Assembly (NCBI GenBank): GCA_014381505.1
Contig: JACNLK010000027.1
Coordinates: forward strand, 1 to 39,286
Reading direction: 5' to 3'
DNA from: Candidatus Desulfatifera sulfidica
GTDB taxonomy: Bacteria > Desulfobacterota > Desulfobulbia > Desulfobulbales > Desulfocapsaceae
Length of the DNA: 39,286 nucleotides
The notes under the pieces: generated by a model
Databases searched by the model: none
Seen by the model: the letters and a program-made list of their open reading frames with translations, nothing else
Told to the model about the DNA's origin: nothing
Shown here: piece by piece, positions 1 through 8,245 of the stretch
Layout: the number at the start of each line of letters is the position of its first letter
Numbering within the stretch: position 1 is the first letter of the stretch
Translations under genes and position numbers: made by a program

Positions 1-84
1 GAAACCCGGATTTTACAAATAAATACGTTACAAATCATACCTTGAGCTAATACCAATAAATCCCACAAGAGCCCCCTCAATCTT

Positions 85-1077
85 TCACCGGCGATCTCTT
101 GTTTCTGTGAGGGATTTGTCATCACCTTTTCCCTGGAGCCCGGACACATACGCCTCAACTGAATCAGCCAGAGACTCCAGCTCATACCCACCTTCCAGAA
201 TAGACAACAAACGCCCAGGGCAATAACGCTCACTCCATCTCCGAATCTGAAGACCGATTTGTCGATACAGATCCGTAGAATACGAAAGTCCGGACATGGT
301 ATCCTGAATATGGGCATCAAAACCTGCGGCCACAATCAAGGCCTCTGGTTTCCAACGCTCAAGGGCCTCAGTGACCGAGGTCTCGAGTAATTGCAGGACA
401 TCAGCATCACTTCCCCCTGGAAGCAGAGGCAGGTTCAAAATGCTTCCCCGACCGGCCTCCAGGCCAACTTCATCTGCATAGCCAGTGCCCGGGTAACTGA
501 AACTGGGATGTTCATGAATACTGATGTAATAAGAGTTTTCCTCACGTTCAAAGGCAGACTGAATACCGTTGCCGTGATGTGCATCAAAATCAAAGATGAC
601 GATTCGCTTCACCCCGTACAGTTCCTGCCAATACCGCGCAGCGATCACACAGTTATTGAAGAAGCAGAAACCAAAGGGCATCTTTTTTTCGGCATGATGA
701 CCGGGTGGTCGAACCAGACAGAAGGCCTGTGATTCAACCCCACTCTCTAAAAGATTAATAGCTGTAATCCCGGCCCCTGCGGCCAGTACAGCCACGTCAT
801 AAGAATCATAACCTATCTGATTATCACTATGATCAATATAGGTTCGCCCGGACAGGGCACCTTCTTCAAATCGAAAGAGCCAGGCCTCATCATGGACGGC
901 CAGCAAACGTTCTCGGGAAGCGTCTTCAGGGGAGTAAAAATGCAGGGTGGGGAAACAGTCGCTGGTCTGGAGACGATCACGAATCACCTCAAGACGGGCA
1001 GGAATTTCCGGATGGTCACCACCACCGGTATCATGATCGAGATAACGATGATCCGTGATAATGGCTAATTGTGACAC
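85..1077 (-). CDS. Histone deacetylase family (class II-like) zinc hydrolase
   Basis: 330 aa, the usual size for bacterial HDAC-like amidohydrolases, which remove acetyl or related acyl groups from amines (protein lysine, polyamine or acetoin-linked substrates). The family motifs are all present: the PPGHH pair near residues 124-128, the DFDAHHGNG stretch at 163-171 (zinc ligands by homology D165 and H167), a third Asp ligand at D254 in AGFDAH, and the catalytic-site Tyr in EGGYE (Y298). No signal peptide, so cytoplasmic. The start is GTG, with GGAG about 8 nt upstream. It is divergent from the selenoprotein operon and no acetoin or polyamine genes lie beside it, so the substrate cannot be inferred. 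The fold assignment is secure; the substrate is unknown. Confidence 0.93.
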   Translation of the reverse strand: MSQLAIITDHRYLDHDTGGGDHPEIPARLEVIRDRLQTSDCFPTLHFYSPEDASRERLLAVHDEAWLFRFEEGALSGRTYIDHSDNQIGYDSYDVAVLAAGAGITAINLLESGVESQAFCLVRPPGHHAEKKMPFGFCFFNNCVIAARYWQELYGVKRIVIFDFDAHHGNGIQSAFEREENSYYISIHEHPSFSYPGTGYADEVGLEAGRGSILNLPLLPGGSDADVLQLLETSVTEALERWKPEALIVAAGFDAHIQDTMSGLSYSTDLYRQIGLQIRRWSERYCPGRLLSILEGGYELESLADSVEAYVSGLQGKGDDKSLTETRDRR

Positions 1078-1194
1078 GGACTATTCTCCAGAAAACATGA
1101 CAAAGAAGAAAGAGACAAAAGTTGATATGAAAAACTATTAGATACTCACTTTTATTAAAATAGTATTGCGTTTTTTATTCACAATTACCATCAA

Positions 1195-1200
1195 TATAAT
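1195..1200 (+). promoter_or_regulatory. Possible -10 box upstream of the selenoprotein gene
   Basis: A perfect TATAAT lies in the AT-rich stretch between the divergent hydrolase gene and the selenoprotein reading frame. The matching -35 is poor (T-rich, no TTGACA), so this is only a candidate. The rest of 1078-1350 shows no gene, no RNA structure I recognise and no clear terminator. Confidence 0.3.
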
Positions 1201-1350
1201 TGATATTCATGCAAGACAGTCACGACCGGCAAAACTGGTTGCCGAGCAAGGCAGCTCTGGTGTATCTTTAAAAATTAAGGTGAGCTTCAGATGCATTCGT
1301 AAAAAAGCATTTCTTTGCTCTTCCCCTAAAAAATCTCCTTCAAATCCTCC

Positions 1351-1605
1351 ATGCAAATCACCTTTTACCGCTCAAACCTCTGACCCCGCTGCCATATGGC
1401 AAAGAAAGCTCTGTATGAGCTCGCAGAAGAGCACCCCGAACTCAACATTACTGAACAGGAAATCACCGCCGCACCGGTGGCTGCCTGGCGAGAGGGTATC
1501 CGGATGATTCCGGCCCTCAAATGCAATGGCCACATTCTCAGCGGTATCCTGCTCAACAAGCAGGCCATCCTCAACTTCCTGCTCAAGACAGGTTTAAAGG
1601 CATAA
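1351..1605 (+). CDS. Small thioredoxin-fold selenoprotein with UxxC motif (UGA read as Sec)
   Basis: Read through the UGA at 1381-1383, the frame gives 84 aa starting MQITFYRSNL-U-PRCHMAKKAL. This is the layout of a thioredoxin-like protein: a short beta strand, a redox motif U11-P-R-C14 in place of CxxC, a helix, then a cis-Pro loop (GIRMIP, P54) and a last strand and helix. Conventional calling would start at the Met at 1396 (69 aa) and lose the first strand and the redox motif. The in-frame stop before ATG 1351 is at 1327, so the start is constrained, although no good Shine-Dalgarno precedes it. The gene ends 4 nt before the antiporter gene, implying one transcript. The likely role is a redox or thiol-exchange reaction; the partner is unknown. 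NCBI families include, as I recall, a thioredoxin-like (seleno)protein SaoT, but membership cannot be judged here. Alternative: a Cys-to-UGA nonsense mutation. Confidence 0.8.
1384..1426 (+). promoter_or_regulatory. Candidate bacterial SECIS element
   Basis: Directly after the UGA, AGCTC (1407-1411) pairs with GAGCT (1417-1421) around a 5-nt loop UGUAU. A lower helix CUGC (1389-1392) with GCAG (1423-1426) can close below an asymmetric internal loop. A G at the second loop position, about 30 nt after the UGA, agrees with the general bacterial SECIS rule (small apical loop with a G among its first bases, roughly 16-37 nt downstream). The competing small hairpin UGCC-AUAU-GGCA (1390-1401) weakens the prediction. 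Folding was done by eye. Confidence 0.5.
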
Positions 1606-1609
1606 GAAC

Positions 1610-2455
1610 GTGAAACAGTTTCTGATTGATTCCATCGATCACCTCGATCTGGTCGTCTGGCTGCTGGTCATCAGTTTTTTCTGCACCAGTGCCATGTTCA
1701 ACAACGGCAATATCCAACTCGCCTTTATCGGTGCCGCCGGAATTATTATCGAGATGATGCTGATCAGCCTCAGCATCGAAATCATTATTGAATCCCTGAA
1801 AAACAAAAGGGGACTGGGAACCCTGATCGGTTTTATAACCAATGGCCCTGAGGCTCTCTGCCTGCTGGTAGGTCTCTGGGTGGGGGACATCCTCTTTGCC
1901 GCCTCCACCCCTTTGGGATCGAACATCATGAATCCGATCATGCTCTTAACCGCGGCCATCATCTGCGGTCGCCTGGGCAGCACAGCCAAAAGCCGACCCG
2001 TTTACACCCTGATCACCATTGTGATCACCGCAATACTGGCCGTGAGTTTTTTCTTCATCGAACCGAGCCGCTACCTTTTATGGTTGGGGGTAGCTGTCCT
2101 GGCCACCGGGATTCTCTTCACCCTTCGACCACATGAAGTCGTCTGTGAGACCGACAGGGCAGAACATGTTTTTTCCCCTGGAGTCTGGTTTCCACCAGCC
2201 CTGATCATCCTGGTGAGCGCGGGCTATTTCCTCGACCCAGTGGTCTCCTTTGCCGCTGACCAGTCTAACACCCCCAAGGGGCTCATCGGTTTTCTCGTCC
2301 TTGCCACTTTGACCAGCTGGCCCGAGTTCAAGTCCTGCATGAGTTTACTTGGCCGTAACCGACCCGTGGCTGCAATCCTCAACATCACAGTTTCCAATAT
2401 CACGAATATCTGGTTGGCTGTATGTGGAATCGGGTTTTACTTAATCAGTCTGTGA
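1610..2455 (+). CDS. CaCA superfamily (Na+/Ca2+ exchanger-like) membrane antiporter
   Basis: 281 aa, strongly hydrophobic, with about ten predicted membrane spans. Two internal repeats carry degenerate alpha-repeat signatures: TNGPEA followed by GSNIMNP in the first half (about residues 78-108), and TSWPEF followed by NITVSNITNIW in the second half (about 236-270). The conserved PE pair of cation:Ca2+ exchangers is kept in both, but the usual G-T/N-S before PE is altered (TNGPE, TSWPE), so the transported cation may not be calcium. The start is GTG, 4 nt after the selenoprotein stop, so expression is probably coupled. It ends about 80 nt before convergent leuA. Family placement is fairly sure; the substrate is unknown. 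Confidence 0.8.
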   Translation: MKQFLIDSIDHLDLVVWLLVISFFCTSAMFNNGNIQLAFIGAAGIIIEMMLISLSIEIIIESLKNKRGLGTLIGFITNGPEALCLLVGLWVGDILFAASTPLGSNIMNPIMLLTAAIICGRLGSTAKSRPVYTLITIVITAILAVSFFFIEPSRYLLWLGVAVLATGILFTLRPHEVVCETDRAEHVFSPGVWFPPALIILVSAGYFLDPVVSFAADQSNTPKGLIGFLVLATLTSWPEFKSCMSLLGRNRPVAAILNITVSNITNIWLAVCGIGFYLISL

Positions 2456-2533
2456 AGCCAATTTTTTTCTTTTTCCCCAGCCCCGCTTTCAACCAGTCGC
2501 AGGTCACCAGCTGCACTCAGAACCGACTCGTGA

Positions 2534-4216
2534 TTAAGAGGCCGCCCGATTCAAGGCACTGATCAAGGCCTTGATTGAGGCGATAATAATATCAGTATCC
2601 ACGCCCGCTCCCCAGAAACGGCTGCCATCGGGTCGCTCGACTTCGATATAGGCCACGGCACGGGCACTCGACCCTTGGGTCAAGGCGTGTTCGTGGTAGT
2701 TACAGAGAACAAATTCGGCCAAATTTGCCGATCGGATCGCTGTACAAAACGCATCCAATGGACCATTTCCCAAGGCTGTAACACGGCAGGGTGTACCAGA
2801 AACAACCAAATCAGCCTCAACATCGGCCGATGAAGCATCACCATCACGGCCACTGTGCCGCTTGATCACATGGAATGAATCCATGGCCAACGGCTCGGTC
2901 CGGTTCAAATATTCAGACCCAAAGGCCTCTCGAATTTCAGTCAGCTGCAACTCACGCCCGGCCTGTTCTGTCATCTTCTGGATCACCAGCCCGAACTCAG
3001 GATGCATGGCTTTGGGCATCTTAAAACCAAATTCCTTATCCATGACATAGGCCACCCCACCCTTACCCGATTGACTGTTGATGCGAATAATCGATTCATA
3101 GGTCCGGCCAACATCAGCCGGATCAATGGGCAAATAGGGAACAGCCCATACCCCATCATCCGATTGGGCACAGGCATCCATTCCTTTATTGATGGCATCC
3201 TGATGCGAACCGGAGAAGGCGGTATAGACCAGTTCACCGGCATACGGATGACGAACGTGAATCGGGATCTGGGTGACCCGTTCAGTAACATCAATCAGGC
3301 GGTTGATGTCGTGGAGATCAAGCTGTGGATCAACCCCTTGAGTAAACAAGTTCAAGGCAAGGGTCACCAGATCAACATTGCCGGTGCGTTCACCATTGCC
3401 AAACAGAGTTCCCTCGACGCGATCACCTCCAGCCATCAATGCCAGTTCAGTTGCGGCTACGGCACAGCCCCGATCATTGTGGGCGTGAAGACTGATCAAG
3501 GCACAATCACGGTTCTTGAGCCTGGAGCAGAACCATTCAATCTGGTCAGCATAGATATTAGGGGTCGACATCTCAACCGTGGCCGGCAAATTGATGATCA
3601 CCGGGTTATCCGGAGTCGGCTGCCAGACATCCATCACCGCTTCGCAGATCTCCACGGCAAAATCAAGCTCTGTACCTGTAAAACTCTCAGGCGAATACTC
3701 GTAGCGAAACCTGGTCTCCGGCTGTCTGGCCGCTGCAGCGACGATGGCCTGAGCCCCTGACACAGCCAGATCAATAATCTCCGCACGGCTCATCTTAAAG
3801 ACCGCTTCTCGCTGCAGGGTGGATGTGGAATTATAAAGATGGACCACGGCCTGACCAGCCCCACGCAGCGAATCAAACGTCTTTTGAATCAGGTTTTCAC
3901 GGGCCGGGGTCAGGACCTGAATACTGACATCATCTGGAATCAGATTGTTTTCAATGAGCAATCTGGCAAAATCATATTCCACCTGAGAGGCCGAAGGAAA
4001 ACCAACCTCAATATCCTTAAAACCGATATCCAGCAGAAGGTGATACAGGTCAAGCTTCTGTTTCACATCCATTGGTTGAACCAGGGCCTGATTACCATCA
4101 CGCAGGTCAACGCTGCACCAGGCCGGGGCCTGGGTAATCCTTTTGGAGGGCCAGGTACGATTGGGCAAATCAACCTGGGGATAAGGACGATATTTTTTAA
4201 CGCTTTCCGGTCGCAT
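2534..4216 (-). CDS. leuA: 2-isopropylmalate synthase (LeuA type 2)
   Basis: 560 aa. Condenses acetyl-CoA with 2-ketoisovalerate, the committed step of leucine synthesis. The long form has an N-terminal TIM barrel (SVDLRDGNQALVQP near the start, and the metal-binding HAHNDRG motif) and a C-terminal LeuA allosteric domain where leucine inhibits. Length and N-terminus (RPESVKKYRPYP) match the fungal/actinobacterial-like IPMS group. The start is taken at ATG 4216 because GAGGAG ends 9 nt before it; the GTG at 4225 abuts that site and is unlikely. The gene is preceded by a leader peptide, an attenuator and a promoter. It is divergent from ilvBN, whose product supplies the ketoisovalerate route. 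Confidence 0.95.
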   Translation of the reverse strand: MRPESVKKYRPYPQVDLPNRTWPSKRITQAPAWCSVDLRDGNQALVQPMDVKQKLDLYHLLLDIGFKDIEVGFPSASQVEYDFARLLIENNLIPDDVSIQVLTPARENLIQKTFDSLRGAGQAVVHLYNSTSTLQREAVFKMSRAEIIDLAVSGAQAIVAAAARQPETRFRYEYSPESFTGTELDFAVEICEAVMDVWQPTPDNPVIINLPATVEMSTPNIYADQIEWFCSRLKNRDCALISLHAHNDRGCAVAATELALMAGGDRVEGTLFGNGERTGNVDLVTLALNLFTQGVDPQLDLHDINRLIDVTERVTQIPIHVRHPYAGELVYTAFSGSHQDAINKGMDACAQSDDGVWAVPYLPIDPADVGRTYESIIRINSQSGKGGVAYVMDKEFGFKMPKAMHPEFGLVIQKMTEQAGRELQLTEIREAFGSEYLNRTEPLAMDSFHVIKRHSGRDGDASSADVEADLVVSGTPCRVTALGNGPLDAFCTAIRSANLAEFVLCNYHEHALTQGSSARAVAYIEVERPDGSRFWGAGVDTDIIIASIKALISALNRAAS

Positions 4217-4402
4217 GTAAGTCACTCCTCATCATGGCAAAGATACTGATTGCTGGGTCCTGGAAACAAAACAATTCATCAATATACAAGAAAACTCATA
4301 CACTCGAAGAGTAAATGGTCAACAGCCCATATTCATTCATTTCAGATTCCAACGCGCCTATAATAAAAAAATCAAAACGGACTGCTCATAAACAGATACC
4401 CA

Positions 4403-4436
4403 ATAAAAAAAGCCGCGTTCTGAAGAACCGCGGCTT
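4403..4436 (-). terminator. Rho-independent terminator / attenuator before leuA
   Basis: On the minus strand, a GC-rich hairpin (AGCCGCG-G-TTC, loop TTCA, GAACGCGGCT, with one bulge) is followed by a run of seven T. It lies about 190 nt before the leuA start and 33 nt after the leader-peptide stop. Its upstream arm (GCCGCGG) is complementary to CCGCGGC inside leader codons 18-20, giving a possible antiterminator pairing. Confidence 0.85.
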
Positions 4437-4468
4437 AAGTGACCTGTATTGACGTGCTGTCGATGACC

Positions 4469-4546
4469 CTACAGACAATCCACTCCTGCCGCGGCGCTGG
4501 TTGCCAAGCAATATAGTAGATTTGTCAGGTTGAGTCGAAGAAGCAT
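4469..4546 (-). CDS. leuL: leuA leader peptide (Leu-rich, 25 aa)
   Basis: An ATG frame with GAGAG 8 nt upstream encodes M-L-L-R-L-N-L-T-N-L-L-Y-C-L and ends after 25 residues in TAG. Eight of 25 residues are leucine, seven of them in the first 14 codons, using five different Leu codons (CTT, CTC, CTG, CTA, TTG). This is the pattern of an amino-acid attenuation leader. If ribosomes stall at the Leu codons when Leu-tRNA is scarce, the GCC-GCG-GCA segment (codons 18-20) is left free to pair with the terminator's first arm and transcription would continue into leuA. The mechanism is inferred from the classical enterobacterial leu/trp attenuators; the leader and hairpin are directly visible. Confidence 0.85.
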   Translation of the reverse strand: MLLRLNLTNLLYCLATSAAAGVDCL

Positions 4547-4611
4547 CTGTTAATCTCTCATTTATTATTCTAACTGCTGATCAATCTCCATGAACAACGT
4601 ATGATATTTTG

Positions 4612-4641
4612 AAGATAAACCCCTCCTGTGAAAATTGTCAA
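4612..4641 (-). promoter_or_regulatory. Candidate sigma70 promoter for the leu leader and leuA
   Basis: On the minus strand, TTGACA (4641-4636), an 18-nt spacer and TATCTT (4617-4612). It would start a transcript about 60 nt before the leader peptide ATG. The -35 is perfect and the -10 moderate. Confidence 0.5.
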
Positions 4642-4899
4642 GCGACCACTTTACGAAAAATAACACTTCCCATAAACGACACTCACCCGGCAAGCATTTG
4701 AACAAAAGGTACACCTCAAATCAATTTCACAAAATCAGCCAGATAGAAGGCTCAACAAAACAACATTCTAAGTTCAGAAATGTTCAAACTGCTTTTTGCA
4801 GCAGGTCAACGTATACATTGCAGACCTCACTCAACACCCTGTCCACACCTGGTATAGACGTTCGCCACCCACAAAAACCCGACAAACCACCCTTCATTC
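4642..4899. other. Intergenic stretch between the divergent leu and ilv promoters
   Basis: About 260 bp, moderately AT-rich. One open frame crosses it on the plus strand, but its composition (many Ser, Thr, His, Lys, no domain) and lack of a ribosome site argue against a gene. I see no RNA element, repeat or mobile remnant here. Confidence 0.5.
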
Positions 4900-4928
4900 T
4901 TGACATCCAAGCCTGTGAAAGATATATT
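4900..4928 (+). promoter_or_regulatory. Sigma70 promoter for ilvBN
   Basis: TTGACA (4900-4905), an exact 17-nt spacer and TATATT (4923-4928), about 80 nt before the ilvB ATG. The short leader carries an inverted repeat AGGTTTTT/AAAAACCT at 4969-4985, which might be an operator or a weak hairpin. No Leu/Val/Ile-rich leader frame is visible, so attenuation like that of leuA is not seen here. Confidence 0.7.
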
Positions 4929-5010
4929 TTCAAGCTCTTATCATAAAATGTATCAGTCATAATCTTTCAGGTTTTTCAAAAACCTCCATCTGCTATGAGG
5001 AACAAGGTTC

Positions 5011-6711
5011 ATGGGAAAAATCAACGGCTCACAGGCCATTATTAAATGTCTCCAGGAAGAAGGGGTCAACACCATCTTCGGTTTTCCCGGAGGTGCAGTC
5101 ATTGATCTATACGACGAACTGCTGGATTCGGGCATCAAGAACGTCCTTGTTCGACATGAGCAGGGCGCAGTCCACGCAGCAGACGGCTATGCCCGTGTCA
5201 CAGGCGAGGTAGGGGTAGCCCTGCTGACCTCTGGCCCCGGAGCCACCAATGGTGTCACCGGTATTGCCACGGCCTACCTGGATTCAATCCCCATAGTAGT
5301 CCTCACCGGCCAGGTTCCCACTGCCCTGATCGGCAACGATGCCTTCCAGGAAGTTGACATTGTCGGTATCACCCGTCCCTGTACCAAGCACAATTATCTG
5401 GTCAAAGAGGCCAAGGATCTGGTCCCGACTCTCCGCGAGGCTTTTCATGTTGCCCGTACCGGACGCCCCGGCCCCGTTCTCGTTGATCTGCCCAAAGACG
5501 TGGTCGCCACCATGATCAAGTTTCCGGAAAAAACACCGATCCGGATGCAGACCTATCAGCCCACCTATGAGCCACACATGGGCCAGGTCGAAAAAGCCTG
5601 CAAGGCAATACTCAAGGCAAAACGACCGGTCCTCTATGTGGGAGGCGGAGTGATCCTCTCCAATTCAAACGAGGAACTGACCCAGTTGGCCAAGCGCCTG
5701 AACATTCCGGTCACCATGACCCTGATGGGGCTCGGCGGTTTCCCTGGCACCGACCCGTTATCCATGGGTATGCTTGGCATGCACGGCAGCTACACCGCCA
5801 ACATGGCCGTATCCAAAAGCGATGTTCTGATAGCCGTCGGTGCTCGCTTCGATGACCGTGTCACCGGCCGAGTCGATGCCTTTGCCCCCAACGCAAAAAT
5901 CATTCATATCGACATCGACCCCACCTCCATCAGCAAGAACGTCAAGGTGGACATCCCCATCGTTGCCGACTGTAAGCACGCTCTGACTGCCATGAACAGC
6001 TGGCTCGACCAGGCAAAAGACCTCAATGAAGATGAAATCAAAACCAAGCATGAGCCTTGGCTTGCGAACATCAATGAGTGGACCGAAAAGCACCCCATGG
6101 GCTACACCAATGAAGGTGAAACCATTAAGCCCCAGTTTGTTATCGAGACCTTGAGTAAACTCACCGCAGGGGATGCAATCATCACCACCGAAGTCGGCCA
6201 GCATCAAATGTGGACTGCCCAGTTCTATAAGTTCAACCGCCCACGGCGCTGGGTCACTTCCGGTGGGCTCGGGACCATGGGCTATGGTATGCCTGCTGCC
6301 ATCGGCGCCAAGATGGCCTTTCCCAACGAGACGGTCATCGATGTTGCCGGCGACGGCTCCATTCAGATGTGCATCCAGGAATTGGCCACGGCAAAGCAGT
6401 ATGGCTGCCCCATCAAAATCGCCATTCTCAACAACAACTACCTGGGCATGGTTCGTCAGTGGCAGGAACTGTTCTATGACAAGCGCTACTCGGGCACGAT
6501 CATGGAGGTCACACCTGACTTTGTCAAACTAGCAGAGGCTTACGGTGCAGTTGGCCTGCGAGCCACCAAGACCAGCGAAGTGGAAGGAGTCATCAAAAAG
6601 GCCCTGGCCACCGACAATACGGTTATCATGGACTTCACCATCGCTCGCGAAGAGGGAGTATTCCCCATGGTTCCAGCCGGTAAAGCCACTACCGAGATGT
6701 TACTCGTCTAA
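5011..6711 (+). CDS. ilvB: Acetolactate synthase, catalytic (large) subunit
   Basis: 566 aa, full length. A ThDP-, FAD- and Mg-dependent enzyme condensing two pyruvates, or pyruvate with 2-ketobutyrate, at the first common step of Val/Leu/Ile synthesis. The N-terminal ThDP pyrimidine-binding domain carries the catalytic Glu in [15 protein letters not shown] (E50). The central FAD-associated domain includes [11 protein letters not shown]. The C-terminal PP domain has the ThDP motif running from GDGSIQM to [13 protein letters not shown]. It is followed after 77 nt by its regulatory subunit ilvN, and its own strong promoter lies at 4900. It lies head to head with leuA. Confidence 0.97.
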   Translation: MGKINGSQAIIKCLQEEGVNTIFGFPGGAVIDLYDELLDSGIKNVLVRHEQGAVHAADGYARVTGEVGVALLTSGPGATNGVTGIATAYLDSIPIVVLTGQVPTALIGNDAFQEVDIVGITRPCTKHNYLVKEAKDLVPTLREAFHVARTGRPGPVLVDLPKDVVATMIKFPEKTPIRMQTYQPTYEPHMGQVEKACKAILKAKRPVLYVGGGVILSNSNEELTQLAKRLNIPVTMTLMGLGGFPGTDPLSMGMLGMHGSYTANMAVSKSDVLIAVGARFDDRVTGRVDAFAPNAKIIHIDIDPTSISKNVKVDIPIVADCKHALTAMNSWLDQAKDLNEDEIKTKHEPWLANINEWTEKHPMGYTNEGETIKPQFVIETLSKLTAGDAIITTEVGQHQMWTAQFYKFNRPRRWVTSGGLGTMGYGMPAAIGAKMAFPNETVIDVAGDGSIQMCIQELATAKQYGCPIKIAILNNNYLGMVRQWQELFYDKRYSGTIMEVTPDFVKLAEAYGAVGLRATKTSEVEGVIKKALATDNTVIMDFTIAREEGVFPMVPAGKATTEMLLV

Positions 6712-6788
6712 TTGCGGACACCTTTGAATTCAACCCGAACGGAGGGCTGCGGTCCTCCTCCAGGAATATAATTGCACAGGATAAACCG

Positions 6789-7271
6789 ATGAAACATACC
6801 CTTTCTGTTCTCCTCCAAAACAAGCCCGGAGTCCTCTCCCGGGTAACCGGCCTATTCAGCGGCCGCGGCTTTAATATTGAGAGCCTGAGCGTGGCTGAAA
6901 CCCTCGACGAAAGCGTCTCTTCTCTGACACTGGTCACCCGTGGTGATGATGCCATTGTCGAACAGATCACCAAACAGCTGCACAAACTGATTGATGTCAT
7001 CAAAGTCACCGATATCAGTGAAGGCGAATTTGTTGAACGCGAAATGGTCCTGATCCGCGTCAAAGCCGAGTCCAACACACGAGCTGAGGTTTTGCGTGTC
7101 ATTGACATCTTCCGCGGCAAGGTCGTTGATGTCAGCCCCAAATCGTACATCGTTGAAGTCACTGGATCCACGACCAAGATCAAGGCTATAATCGATATTC
7201 TCAAACCCATCGGCATCAAGGAAATTGTGCGCACAGGTACAGTCGCTATGGCCAGGGCGAGTAAAAGCTGA
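6789..7271 (+). CDS. ilvN: Acetolactate synthase, regulatory (small) subunit
   Basis: 160 aa, typical of the IlvH/IlvN family. The N-terminal ACT domain begins KHTLSVLLQNKPGVLSR and contains GRGFNIESL, the Gly/Asn-containing loops that bind the feedback inhibitor valine by homology. The C-terminal domain (about 80-158) stimulates the large subunit. An AGGAT ribosome site lies before the ATG. Co-transcription with ilvB is clear from the 77-nt gap and shared strand. Confidence 0.96.
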   Translation: MKHTLSVLLQNKPGVLSRVTGLFSGRGFNIESLSVAETLDESVSSLTLVTRGDDAIVEQITKQLHKLIDVIKVTDISEGEFVEREMVLIRVKAESNTRAEVLRVIDIFRGKVVDVSPKSYIVEVTGSTTKIKAIIDILKPIGIKEIVRTGTVAMARASKS

Positions 7272-7350
7272 CCTGACTCTGCACCGTCGATCCCGCATGA
7301 ATCCAGTTCGCGGTCTGTAGCACTCTTTTTTTGCCCTACAATATGATGAA

Positions 7351-7385
7351 CAGGGCCAGGCTTGTCAGCACGCCCGGCCCTGTTT
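7351..7385 (+). terminator. Terminator after ilvBN
   Basis: CAGGGCC (7351-7357) pairs with GGCCCTG (7376-7382), with an inner GGC/GCC pair around a short loop, then TTT. The T-run is short, so termination may be partial and some transcript could reach psd. Confidence 0.55.
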
Positions 7386-7465
7386 GCATTCTCCCTCTTT
7401 GTCTCTGGCCCCATGGCCGCACACTGAGTTTAGTAACAGATCACTCACCCACCCAGGTAACCTGC

Positions 7466-8110
7466 ATGATCGCACCGCGTATCCCCATGGCCAAAGAAGG
7501 CTATCCATTCATCGCCTTTTCAGCCTTTGTAACTCTAACACTGGCCTTCCTGGAATGGAGCGTTCCAACCCTTGCCGCCTTAGCAGTCACCGGTTTTATC
7601 ACCTGGTTCTTCCGCGATCCGGAACGACTCACTCCCTCTGACCAAGACGCCCTGATCTGTCCGGCCGACGGTAAAGTCATCCTTGTTGAAGAAGTTGACG
7701 ACCAGATTTATCTTAACTCCCGCACGTTGAAAATTTCCATATTCATGAACATCTTCAACGTCCATGTCAACCGCAGCCCATGCAAGGGTAAAGTAGAGCA
7801 AATACTCCATCGCCCCGGCAATTTCTACAGCGCCGACAGCAGCAAGGCCGCCCTGTACAATGAGACTTGTGCAACCCTGCTCACCACCGAGCACGGCCCG
7901 CGGATTGCAGTGGTTCAAATGGCTGGTCTCATTGCTCGCCGCATCATCTGCTGGGCAGAAATTGGAGACACCCTGAAATCCGGTCAACGCTTTGGACTGA
8001 TCCGCTTTGGTAGCCGGGTCGACCTATACCTCCCACTGGACACGCAAGTTGACGTCCAGGTTGGTGACAAAGTCAAAGCAGGCGAAACCATCCTGGGCCG
8101 CCTGGCCTGA
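7466..8110 (+). CDS. psd: Phosphatidylserine decarboxylase proenzyme (short type)
   Basis: 214 aa, matching the short PSD-A/archaetidylserine-decarboxylase-like form. Makes phosphatidylethanolamine from phosphatidylserine at the inner membrane. A hydrophobic N-terminus (about 12-48) anchors it. The core has CPADGKV, the FNVHVNR motif and the self-cleavage site RFGSR (G182-S183), where Ser becomes the pyruvoyl group. The frame stays open upstream to 7331, but that extension lacks family sequence and overlaps the terminator, so ATG 7466 is chosen. It is followed by pssA, which makes its substrate. Confidence 0.93.
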   Translation: MIAPRIPMAKEGYPFIAFSAFVTLTLAFLEWSVPTLAALAVTGFITWFFRDPERLTPSDQDALICPADGKVILVEEVDDQIYLNSRTLKISIFMNIFNVHVNRSPCKGKVEQILHRPGNFYSADSSKAALYNETCATLLTTEHGPRIAVVQMAGLIARRIICWAEIGDTLKSGQRFGLIRFGSRVDLYLPLDTQVDVQVGDKVKAGETILGRLA

Positions 8111-8245
8111 CCTCCTTCTTTTTTGCCTTTTCTTCGTTAATCAGGTAAAATACGTCATTGCGCAAGTGTTATCAGGGACAATCTTCCCCGTATACCAGTC
8201 TGAATCTCCCTAAAACTCCGTTCTATGACAAGGAGCCACCAGCAG

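Noticed and set aside
1166-1507. 113-aa open frame crossing the selenoprotein start in another frame
   Set aside because: Sequence is low-complexity Ser/Pro/Lys-rich with no fold; the selenoprotein frame has clear thioredoxin features.
4403-4546. T-box riboswitch or 6S/other small RNA for the leader before leuA
   Set aside because: No T-box antiterminator core is present, and a Leu-rich leader frame explains the structure better.
4635-4946. 103-aa plus-strand open frame between leuA and ilvB
   Set aside because: No ribosome site, no domain, odd composition, and it overlaps both candidate promoters of the divergent genes.
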